From Gemmatimonadota bacterium (GTDB taxonomy: Bacteria; Gemmatimonadota; Gemmatimonadetes; Gemmatimonadales; Gemmatimonadaceae): a stretch of 5,367 nt of DNA. Below, piece by piece: positions 1 to 5,367 of the stretch. Every line of letters starts with the position of its first letter. Within the stretch, counting starts at the first letter, position 1. The stretch is from assembly GCA_031127185.1 (NCBI GenBank), contig JARIET010000200.1, positions 1-5,367 on the forward strand, written 5' to 3'. The notes beneath the pieces are model-generated. The model was not told where the DNA came from and ran no database searches. It saw nothing but the letters and a program-made list of their open reading frames with translations. The translations under genes and the position numbers were made by a program.

Positions 1-1830
1 ATTCACCTGATCCGGTGTCGCGCGCGATTCCACGCGCAGCGGCACATCACTCGTAAGCCAGCGCAACAGCTGTCGCCAGAAGATGTCGAACGATTCGTCC
101 TCGACGGCGATGTCCGTGCTCATCTTCCACTGCCAGTCGTCTTGCACCGGGAACGCCACGGCCAGTCCGCGCCCGAAGCGCTGGTAGGCGAGAATCGGCT
201 GCTCGTAGCGAAGCGTTGTTTCGCCAGGGTCACCAGCCCTGCCACCCGGCGGAACAACACCGCTCAGTAGCACGACCGCGCCGGGCTTCACGCTCCGGAT
301 CCGGTTCACACTGGTCAGCGCCGGCATCGTCTTCCACTTGTCCACCGTGGGTGCGCGCGCCGTGCCGATCTGGGTGACGGCGTGGCCCACGCCCGCCGGC
401 GTGAGCACCGCCTTGAGGTCAGCGAAGAAGGTCGCGCTGTCGGCGACAGCCGGTCCTTCGACGACAACCGGCATGGCTTCAGCCAGCGGCGTGCCAGCAA
501 AGCCACCCTCGGAAAACGCCTTGCGTCCGCCGATCTGCAGCAGCCCACCACCCCGCACGCTCACGAAATCCGCGAGCATGCGCAGTTGGTCGTTGGAAAA
601 GGCGCTCGCTTCAATGCTTCCCAGGATCACCGCGCGATACTTGTAGAGTTCTGCGCGTGTCTTCGGAAACCCGCCAACCAGCTCGTCAGCGCCATCCACG
701 TTGAGCCGGAGAAACTTCCCCTCGGCAGTCCGCTGCAGGACAACGACCTGCAGGTTGGAGTCTGCATCCACCGCCGCGCGAATGAACCGCACTTCGTACC
801 GCGGCTCGCCCTCGACGTAGAGAATCTTCTCCCGGGCCTTGCGCACCTCCACCATGGCGGTCTGCGCGTTGTTTTCCACGACCTGCTCGCGTTCCTGCAC
901 CGGGATGCGGAAGGTGAGCACACGGGGACCGGCATCGCTGAGTCGCGCGGTAACACGGACCGGTGCCGCGTCACTGCCCGGCGGCATCAGGATTTCCGTG
1001 CGCGCCACTATCCGCCCCTCGTCCTCGACGATCAACGGCACGGTGGCGCCGTCGAATCCCCGCTGGCGTACCACGACATCGGCGACGAGCGTGCTTCCCG
1101 ACAACAGGCGGCGCGGCGCTTCAACGCGCTGCACCTCGATGTCCCGCGTGAACTGTTCCGATCCCACGCCGACGGCAAAGACCGGAACGCCGCGTGCGCG
1201 AAGGGCCAGCAGTGCGTCGTTGGCTTCCATCAGCGAGTTGTCCGCGCCGTCGGACACCACCACGAGACCCGAGACGGGGACCGCCTCGAGGTCGGCGCGG
1301 GCGCCACTCACGGCATCGACAAGCCGCGTTTCGCGCTGGTCGTACGAAAGCGAACCGGCGCTGTCGGTGCGCGTTGACGACGTCCCAAACCGGAACAGGC
1401 GCACCTGGAACCGCTCGCGCAGCTGTTTGAGGAGTTCTGATTGTTCGCCGAGCGTATCGCGCACGAAGTCGGCACGGGTGCGAAGCGCGTCGCTGGTGCC
1501 ACGATCGGCGATGCGCATGCTGCGGGAGTCGTCGAGCAGCACACCGACGAAGTTGCGTCGCGGGACCGCCTCTGAGAGCAACAACATCGGGCGGAACAGG
1601 CAGGCCGCCAGCACCAGGAGCGCCGCCACGCGAAGCGTGGTGAGGATCAGCCGGTCACGCGGCGAGCTCTTGCCCCGGACCCGGAAGTAGGTGAACAGCG
1701 CGGGCACCGCGAGCGCGATGACAAACAGCACGATGACCACCGCCGCCACGGGCGCGCCCACCGTGAGGTCTCCCTGCTCGAAGACCGCCGGCCGGTACTT
1801 GAAGAGGAACTCGAAGAGCGCGCCGAACAC
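1..1830 (-). CDS. Membrane-anchored VWA-domain protein with glutamine-amidotransferase-like domain (3' end beyond window)
   Basis: I translated this frame by hand. It is open from an in-frame stop at 1885-1887 to the left edge, giving 610 codons and no stop, so the C-terminus is missing. GTG at 1830 is the only plausible start after that stop; it gives the N-terminus VFGALFEFLFKYRPAVF, but no clear ribosome binding site precedes it. Two hydrophobic helices lie at about residues 24-47 and 61-84. A VWA domain follows (about 95-225): the metal-binding DxSxS motif is DDSRS (D100, S102, S104), T168 is a candidate third ligand, and VVVSDGADN (D194) is the later MIDAS loop. A beta-sandwich segment spans about 234-332. 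An amidotransferase-like region begins at YVEGEPRYEVRF (338-349) and includes GGGLLQIGGRKAF (427-439). The part nearest the edge has RFGRGLAVAFPVQDDWQW (551-568) and a WRQLLRWL segment. Proteins of this architecture occur in Gemmatimonadota, Acidobacteria and Planctomycetes, usually without a known role; metal-dependent protein binding at the membrane is inferred. Only one cysteine (C77, in the second helix) is present, so amidotransferase activity is unlikely. Confidence 0.88.
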   Translation of the reverse strand, partial: MFGALFEFLFKYRPAVFEQGDLTVGAPVAAVVIVLFVIALAVPALFTYFRVRGKSSPRDRLILTTLRVAALLVLAACLFRPMLLLSEAVPRRNFVGVLLDDSRSMRIADRGTSDALRTRADFVRDTLGEQSELLKQLRERFQVRLFRFGTSSTRTDSAGSLSYDQRETRLVDAVSGARADLEAVPVSGLVVVSDGADNSLMEANDALLALRARGVPVFAVGVGSEQFTRDIEVQRVEAPRRLLSGSTLVADVVVRQRGFDGATVPLIVEDEGRIVARTEILMPPGSDAAPVRVTARLSDAGPRVLTFRIPVQEREQVVENNAQTAMVEVRKAREKILYVEGEPRYEVRFIRAAVDADSNLQVVVLQRTAEGKFLRLNVDGADELVGGFPKTRAELYKYRAVILGSIEASAFSNDQLRMLADFVSVRGGGLLQIGGRKAFSEGGFAGTPLAEAMPVVVEGPAVADSATFFADLKAVLTPAGVGHAVTQIGTARAPTVDKWKTMPALTSVNRIRSVKPGAVVLLSGVVPPGGRAGDPGETTLRYEQPILAYQRFGRGLAVAFPVQDDWQWKMSTDIAVEDESFDIFWRQLLRWLTSDVPLRVESRATPDQVN

Positions 1831-1911
1831 GAGGTGAGTAGCGGGACCGGGTTGCGGAGTGAGACGTCTGACAGGGCTCCGCGTTCAGGGACGGGTGCCG
1901 CTGGCGCTGCA

Positions 1912-1917
1912 ACTATA
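1912..1917 (-). promoter_or_regulatory. Possible -10 element for the VWA gene
   Basis: The minus strand reads TATAGT, inside the only TA-rich island of the gap. A start of transcription around 1905 would give a leader of about 75 bases before GTG 1830. No convincing TTGACA-like -35 box lies about 17 bases upstream; that position is a purine run. The call rests on base composition and one hexamer, so it is weak. Confidence 0.22.
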
Positions 1918-1928
1918 TAGAGTACCCC

Positions 1929-1943
1929 TTTCTCCCCCTCTTT
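1929..1943. repeat. Perfect 15-base polypyrimidine/polypurine mirror repeat
   Basis: The plus strand reads TTTCTCCCCCTCTTT, identical when read backwards on the same strand (centre at 1936), within a 19-base pyrimidine run at 1925-1943. Homopurine/homopyrimidine mirror repeats are the sequence class that can form intramolecular triplex DNA under supercoiling, although this one is short. It lies just upstream of the possible -10 element, in the gap before the VWA gene. Confidence 0.6.
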
Positions 1944-1956
1944 GTTGAGGCCCTGT

Positions 1957-3369
1957 TCAGGGCTTGGACAATCGCATTTTGGACCAGGCCACAATGGTCG
2001 CGCACGACTTGCCGACCATCCGAAACTCTCCCGGCGTGTCGGTTGCCGAGGCATAGGCTTCGACCGCACCAATCGTGTGCACCGGAAATGCCGTGTCGAG
2101 ATCACCGGCCGACATCTGATGAAACGCCACCCGGTCGACAAAGATGTTCACGCAACCCGACTGCCCGCCCAATCCGCCTCCGCCGCGTGTGGATTCAATG
2201 ACCGAGCCCAAACCGGAGTTCACGACGCGAAACCCGTTCATCATGCGAAACAGGTCAGTAAATCGCCCGGCCTGATGCTTTGCGATGTCCTCCGGGCTCA
2301 AAAAGTTGCTTCGCACGCCCATCATACGGCGTTCGGTGAACCCAATCTTCTTGAGCCCGGCATCCGCATTGGCGGTAATGGTCACGGGTGCGAGGGCCCG
2401 AATCCCGGCAGCGAGCGCCACACTGATGGTTTGCGGGTCGTCCTTGCGGAGATGAACCGTTCGATACGCTGGCGCGAACCCGATTTTCCGAACTACCGCA
2501 TTAGTGGTCCCCGAGGGCAGGTCCCCAAGCGAGAAGCGACCGTCCTCGCCGGTCAGGGCGATCGCGGTTCCACCTTCGATCGCGACCTGCACATCGCGCA
2601 GCGGTCGTCCGGCCACATCGGTCACGCGGCCCAGCAGCAACGCCGATCCCCGGACACCCGAGTCCGACTTCACCGCCGAACCCATGAGAAAACTGGCCGT
2701 CGTAAGGTCCGCGGCTTTGGGCTGCACCGTGAACTCCGAGGTCGCATTCGCTCCGACCGCAGCCTGCACCGTCCCCGAGTAGGTCTCGGGCAGTCCGCAG
2801 ATGACATACAGGCCGTCCTCGCGAGAGCGCGCGTTGCGCACCCGTTGCAGGGCCGTACCCGACGCGGGGTCTGTGTACACGAGTGACACCAGTGCGCCGG
2901 CCACCGGCTTGCCGTCGTCGGCTCCGTCCACCCGCCCTGCGAGCATCGCGGAGCCCGTCACGGCGCCGCCACGCGGGCAGATGACTTCGCGTACTCGCGA
3001 GAGCGCCGGGGTCGCGAAGCCGATCTCTTCGATCTTGTCGGCCCCTACCGGAATCACCGACGACGTCAGGGTCACGCCAAGGGTATCCAATAGCGGGTGC
3101 CTGACCACGAGTTGCGCGGTACCCTGCGGCACGCTGTCGAGGCGGAAGACGCCGTCGCGGTTGGTCGGAGCACTTTTGAGCGAGCCCACGAGAACAACGG
3201 TGGCGCCCGCGAGCGGGCCACCGCGCAGCGAATCGTCCACAACGCCGATGATCGCGGCGAACCCGGGCACAGGCGGACGCCGCAGCGCTGCAGCGTCCTG
3301 ACCGCCGGCCATCGCCGGCGCAGCAGCCAGCAACACGACCGCCCCGATTCGCACCGCCCGTGCAAGCAC
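1957..3369 (-). CDS. Exported carboxypeptidase-regulatory-like / TonB-plug-like protein without beta-barrel
   Basis: The frame is open from 3486 to the TGA at 1957-1959. I prefer GTG 3369 as the start (470 residues) because it follows the upstream stop by 4 bases and puts a compact signal peptide at the N-terminus: VLARAVRIGAVVLLAAAPAMA, probable cleavage after A21. ATGs at 3429, 3456 and 3486 would overlap the conserved end of the peptidase gene. No strong ribosome binding site precedes GTG 3369, which fits translational coupling. Mature domains are three beta-sandwich units of the carboxypeptidase-regulatory (CarboxypepD_reg) type at about 36-125, 140-231 and 242-321. The third is clearest, with GRVTDVAGRPLRDVQVAIEG then TGEDGRFSLGDLPSGT. 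A TonB-plug-like domain follows (about 327-470) with FLSPEDIAKHQAGRFTDLFR, CVNIFVDRV and a final SCATIVAW strand. There are only four mature cysteines (131, 191, 406, 456), probably forming disulfides. There is no barrel and no remnant of one downstream. Plug-only proteins of this type are frequent in Gemmatimonadota; function unknown. Binding of peptides or a TonB-system partner in the periplasm is inference. Confidence 0.85.
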   Translation of the reverse strand: MLARAVRIGAVVLLAAAPAMAGGQDAAALRRPPVPGFAAIIGVVDDSLRGGPLAGATVVLVGSLKSAPTNRDGVFRLDSVPQGTAQLVVRHPLLDTLGVTLTSSVIPVGADKIEEIGFATPALSRVREVICPRGGAVTGSAMLAGRVDGADDGKPVAGALVSLVYTDPASGTALQRVRNARSREDGLYVICGLPETYSGTVQAAVGANATSEFTVQPKAADLTTASFLMGSAVKSDSGVRGSALLLGRVTDVAGRPLRDVQVAIEGGTAIALTGEDGRFSLGDLPSGTTNAVVRKIGFAPAYRTVHLRKDDPQTISVALAAGIRALAPVTITANADAGLKKIGFTERRMMGVRSNFLSPEDIAKHQAGRFTDLFRMMNGFRVVNSGLGSVIESTRGGGGLGGQSGCVNIFVDRVAFHQMSAGDLDTAFPVHTIGAVEAYASATDTPGEFRMVGKSCATIVAWSKMRLSKP

Positions 3370-3373
3370 CAGG

Positions 3374-5191
3374 CTACGGTTTGTAGAGGGCCGGCCGCTT
3401 TTCCCGGTTGGCGAGGTCGAGGACAACATCGCCGATGTATCGCGTGATGCGGGCATAATGCGGATAATCGATGTACTGCGGCTCATCGGTCAGCTGATGG
3501 TAGTCGGCATGGAGGCCCGTGAAGAAGAACGCGATGGGAATGTTGAACCGCGCATAGTTCGCGTGGTCGCTGCGCCCATAGATGTTGTTATACCCCGGCC
3601 ACGTCGTGGTGGAATCGAATCGGTAATCCAGGCGGAACGGCGCGGGCTGCTTCAGGTTGGTGGCGATGACCGCCTGTCCCACGTCCTGCGAAAGGCGTTG
3701 GGATCCGACCACCGCGAGATAGTCGTCGCCGCCGCCGGGAAGGTCCGCGACGCGGCCGCGGCCGATCATGTCGAGGTTGATCTGCGCCACGATCGAATCC
3801 CGCGGCACCGTGGGATGCGTCGTGTACCAGGCCGATCCCAGGAGGCCGGCCTCCTCGCCATTGTTCCAGACGAGCAGCAGCGAGCGCTTCGGTTTCACGG
3901 GCATTGCCATCACCGCTTCCGCGATCTCGAGCAGGGCCATGGAGCCGGAACCATCGTCGTCGGCGCCGTTGCGAATGGAATCCGGGCGCGGCGGGCGGAT
4001 CTTGCGGACGCTGTCCAGGTTCAGCTTGATGCTCGCCAGTTGCGCCGCCGTCGCGGGGCGCAGCTCGCCAGCCCCGTTCATGAAGGCCTGTCGCGCGGCA
4101 TTGAACAGCTTGAGTGAGTCGTGGTCCACCGGGTTCCGGTCAAACCCGACGTGGTCCGGATGCGCACCGAGCGCGACGAACGACGTCTTGAGTTTGGGAT
4201 CGCTGCCCCGGATGATGCCGACGACGTTGCGCCCCCACTGCCCGACCGGCGTTTCCACATGGTCGAGCTTCGCCACCACCGAGCCGAGCGAAGTGCCCGG
4301 CCGCGCGGCATCGAGTGAGCCGCCGAGCATGAGATCGGCCGCCGCGCGCGTAACACGGAGCTGTGCGGGCCCAGGCGGTGGCGGAGCCGGCTGAGGCTGC
4401 GAGTTCTGAGGACTGATGGCACCCTGCGGCACAACCAGCGTGCCGGCGGGATTCTCCGCGATGAAGGCGCGCTGCGCAGGCCTCACACCGTCGAGGTTGA
4501 CGCTGATGATTCCCGCCGCGCCGGCAATCCGCTGCGCATACACCTGCGCCGCGCTCAGTGGCGCCGCCTGCGCTCCCGCCCCGCCGCCACGTCCACCGCC
4601 CGCTCCGCCGCCGCCACCGCGGCCGCCAGCGGGCGCCGCACCGGCAGCCGCAGCCGGCGCCGGACGCACCAGCACCAGTTTGCCTCGTGCCTGATCGGCC
4701 GAGATGAAGTTCGCGGTGTCGCCGGCGGTGCCGCCAAAGATCGCCTCCACACCGTTGACCTCGCGCGGACGCGGGCCGGGTGCAGCAATCCAGTCTTCCA
4801 CCCAGCGCAGCGCTTTCCCATTCACGCTGAGCGTGGAACTGCGCGCAAACTTCCGCTGCACGACGGGCAGTTCCTGGAAATAGGTGCCGTTGTCGCCCGC
4901 GGGCTCAACACCCATCCGCTGCAACTCGGCGGCGATATACGCCGTGCCCTTCATGTTCCCTTCGCGCCCGAACTGGCGGCCCTGCATCGAATCGTCGGCA
5001 AAGATGTAGAGGCGCGTGCGGAGGTCGGCGACGTTGATCTCGCCTACCGTGGGCGTCGGCCGAAGCCGAACAGGATTGCCAAACTCGTTCGGCGGAACCA
5101 TCGGCACCGATGCGCAGGCGTAGGCGCCGGCGAGTCCGAGCGCGGAGACGATCGCCAGCACTGCGCGGCCGTTCGAGCGAGAAGTATGCAT
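3374..5191 (-). CDS. Exported M28-family zinc metallopeptidase with PA-domain insertion
   Basis: The protein has 605 residues, an ATG start at 5191 and a TAG stop at 3374-3376. Family M28 enzymes are two-zinc aminopeptidases or carboxypeptidases acting on peptides. All zinc-site motifs are visible in order: GAHPDH (H344, with D346 supporting it), GADDDGSG (409-416, bridging aspartate), NNGEEAG (443-449, general base and ligand glutamates E446/E447), NLDMIG (D474) and DYHQLTDE (H565). The N-terminal M28 segment is at about 51-100. A PA-like domain (about 146-255) includes ARGKLVLV and GAAGIISVN and is split by a Gly/Ala/Arg-rich stretch (178-212). A proline-rich linker (about 262-277) leads to the catalytic domain (about 318-600). 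The N-terminus is a signal peptide; AYAC around C26 may be an imperfect lipobox, so it could be a lipoprotein or be secreted. GAAGGA does not occur, but a good GAAGGA-type site (5201-5206) supports the start. The enzyme is probably active outside the cytoplasm in peptide breakdown. Substrate specificity cannot be read from the sequence. Confidence 0.95.
   Translation of the reverse strand: MHTSRSNGRAVLAIVSALGLAGAYACASVPMVPPNEFGNPVRLRPTPTVGEINVADLRTRLYIFADDSMQGRQFGREGNMKGTAYIAAELQRMGVEPAGDNGTYFQELPVVQRKFARSSTLSVNGKALRWVEDWIAAPGPRPREVNGVEAIFGGTAGDTANFISADQARGKLVLVRPAPAAAAGAAPAGGRGGGGGAGGGRGGGAGAQAAPLSAAQVYAQRIAGAAGIISVNLDGVRPAQRAFIAENPAGTLVVPQGAISPQNSQPQPAPPPPGPAQLRVTRAAADLMLGGSLDAARPGTSLGSVVAKLDHVETPVGQWGRNVVGIIRGSDPKLKTSFVALGAHPDHVGFDRNPVDHDSLKLFNAARQAFMNGAGELRPATAAQLASIKLNLDSVRKIRPPRPDSIRNGADDDGSGSMALLEIAEAVMAMPVKPKRSLLLVWNNGEEAGLLGSAWYTTHPTVPRDSIVAQINLDMIGRGRVADLPGGGDDYLAVVGSQRLSQDVGQAVIATNLKQPAPFRLDYRFDSTTTWPGYNNIYGRSDHANYARFNIPIAFFFTGLHADYHQLTDEPQYIDYPHYARITRYIGDVVLDLANREKRPALYKP
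4361..4408 (-). other. Proline/glutamine-rich linker segment in the M28 peptidase
   Basis: Residues 262-277 (QNSQPQPAPPPPGPAQ) lie after the core of the PA-like domain and before the strand leading into the M28 catalytic domain. The composition indicates an extended, unstructured connector rather than a folded element. It is part of the peptidase coding sequence, not a separate gene. Confidence 0.6.
4556..4660 (-). repeat. Low-complexity Gly/Ala/Arg-coding tract within the peptidase gene
   Basis: This tract encodes residues 178-212 of the M28 peptidase, almost entirely glycine, alanine, arginine and proline, from degenerate GCC/GGC-type triplets (CCGCCG-like on the plus strand). It interrupts the PA-like domain between the ARGKLVLV strand and the AAQVYAQRI helix, so it probably forms a flexible surface loop. 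Such GC triplet tracts are prone to length change by replication slippage, so length may vary between strains. Confidence 0.7.
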
Positions 5192-5200
5192 CGTCAGAGT

Positions 5201-5206
5201 TCCTTC
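5201..5206 (-). promoter_or_regulatory. Ribosome binding site of the M28 peptidase gene
   Basis: The minus strand reads GAAGGA here, followed by 9 bases and then the ATG at 5191-5189. This is the clearest Shine-Dalgarno sequence in the window and fixes the start of the peptidase. The surrounding bases (about 5203-5222) are AT-rich compared with the rest of the window, which should keep the initiation site unstructured. Confidence 0.7.
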
Positions 5207-5230
5207 AATCGAGTTGAATTGCCTCGGCGC

Positions 5231-5367
5231 TCAGCAGGACTTCTTGCCGAACGTTCCGGAGACCGCGGACGACGTATACGGGCGCCGCGCTGTGGTGTCT
5301 GTACCCGCACGTCCGCCTGCGCCTTGCGCTTCCCCTGCCCTCCCCCCACGTCCCGCGGTTCCCGTCG
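5231..5367 (-). CDS. C-terminal end of an unidentified upstream protein (partial)
   Basis: A minus-strand frame enters from the right edge and stops at TGA 5231-5233, giving 44 residues before the stop. The first part is low-complexity and rich in glycine, alanine and arginine; the end reads RPYTSSAVSGTFGKKSC. Most of the last 19 codons end in G or C, which fits coding DNA in this genome. The stop lies 39 bases before the peptidase ATG, consistent with an upstream gene of the same operon. Caution is needed because the other two minus-strand frames are also open across this piece, stopping at 5205 and 5194. The alternative frame ending at 5205 has a similarly high GC third position and cannot be excluded. 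I do not recognise the family; no function is proposed. Confidence 0.45.
   Translation of the reverse strand, partial: TGTAGRGGRAGEAQGAGGRAGTDTTARRPYTSSAVSGTFGKKSC

Larger units (their letters stand above)
1831..1956. other. Intergenic region between plug-protein gene and VWA gene
   Basis: This is the only sizeable gene-free gap with both flanking genes complete at their near ends. It holds an AT-rich island with ACTATATAG (1912-1920), a 19-base pyrimidine run on the plus strand (1925-1943) and GC-rich leader sequence next to the VWA start. The hairpin at the plug-gene stop has no T run, so no standard intrinsic terminator is visible, and read-through from the upstream genes into the VWA gene is possible. 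The overlapping minus-strand frame covering the gap has an arginine/serine-rich composition that does not look like a protein. Confidence 0.6.

Noticed and set aside
382..1377. 331-codon plus-strand open frame
   Set aside because: It lies entirely antisense to the VWA gene, whose frame has clear domain motifs. The plus-strand product is rich in His and Arg without recognisable domains, as expected of a GC-rich shadow frame.
1948..1965. Possible intrinsic terminator after the plug gene
   Set aside because: In the minus-strand transcript only 5 base pairs form before a mismatch, the hairpin overlaps the stop codon itself, and a purine-rich stretch follows in place of a U run.
1647..2141. Minus-strand open frame bridging the plug gene, the gap and the VWA gene
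   Set aside because: It overlaps both neighbours in a different frame and encodes long serine and arginine runs from GC-rich codons of the VWA gene. It is not a plausible protein.
1942..2886. 314-codon plus-strand open frame starting at the intergenic gap
   Set aside because: It is antisense to the plug-protein gene, and its product is arginine/histidine-rich with no domain or export signal. The minus-strand reading explains the region fully.
1957..3369. Pseudogene of a TonB-dependent receptor truncated before its barrel
   Set aside because: The frame is intact from signal peptide to a natural-looking final strand, and no barrel-like sequence is found downstream in any frame before the VWA gene.
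4556..4660. Tandem DNA repeat array or CRISPR-like structure
   Set aside because: The region is a degenerate GC triplet tract in frame with the peptidase, with no constant-length repeats or unique spacers.
1..5367. Mobile element, defence system, tRNA or rRNA
   Set aside because: No transposase, integrase, terminal inverted repeats, cloverleaf or rRNA-like sequence was seen on either strand; all substantial coding capacity is explained by the listed genes.

Overview
The window is a stretch of high-GC bacterial chromosome (GC judged by eye to be in the mid-60s percent) with all supportable genes on the minus strand. The protein set suggests a Gemmatimonadota-like soil or sediment bacterium, or less likely an acidobacterial relative. 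It includes a secreted M28 metallopeptidase with a long insertion after its HxD motif, a carboxypeptidase-regulatory-like/TonB-plug protein with no barrel, and a two-helix membrane protein carrying a von Willebrand A domain. The phylum is inferred from protein style, not from a marker gene.

In transcription order (right to left) the layout is as follows. Positions 5231-5367 hold the probable C-terminal tail of an unidentified protein that enters from the right edge. Positions 3374-5191 encode a complete exported M28 peptidase of 605 residues with an inserted PA-like domain; a good ribosome binding site lies 9 bases before its ATG. Only 4 bases after its stop codon, a GTG probably starts the next gene (1957-3369). 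Its product is an exported protein of about 470 residues with three tandem beta-sandwich domains followed by a TonB-plug-like domain and no beta-barrel. A 126-base gap (1831-1956) contains an AT-rich island and a purine/pyrimidine mirror repeat. It separates this pair from a membrane-anchored VWA/glutamine-amidotransferase-like protein that starts at GTG 1830 and runs off the left edge without a stop.

The M28 and plug genes look like a transcriptionally and perhaps translationally coupled pair acting outside the cytoplasmic membrane: one cleaves peptides, and the other resembles the substrate-gating part of a TonB-dependent receptor. A joint role in peptide handling is a hypothesis only. The VWA protein may belong to the same transcript or have its own promoter; its role is probably protein-protein interaction or assembly at the membrane.

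I found no tRNA, rRNA, CRISPR array, insertion sequence, integrase or phage gene. The most unusual items are the barrel-less plug protein, the amidotransferase-like domain with no cysteine, and the low-complexity insertion inside the peptidase.
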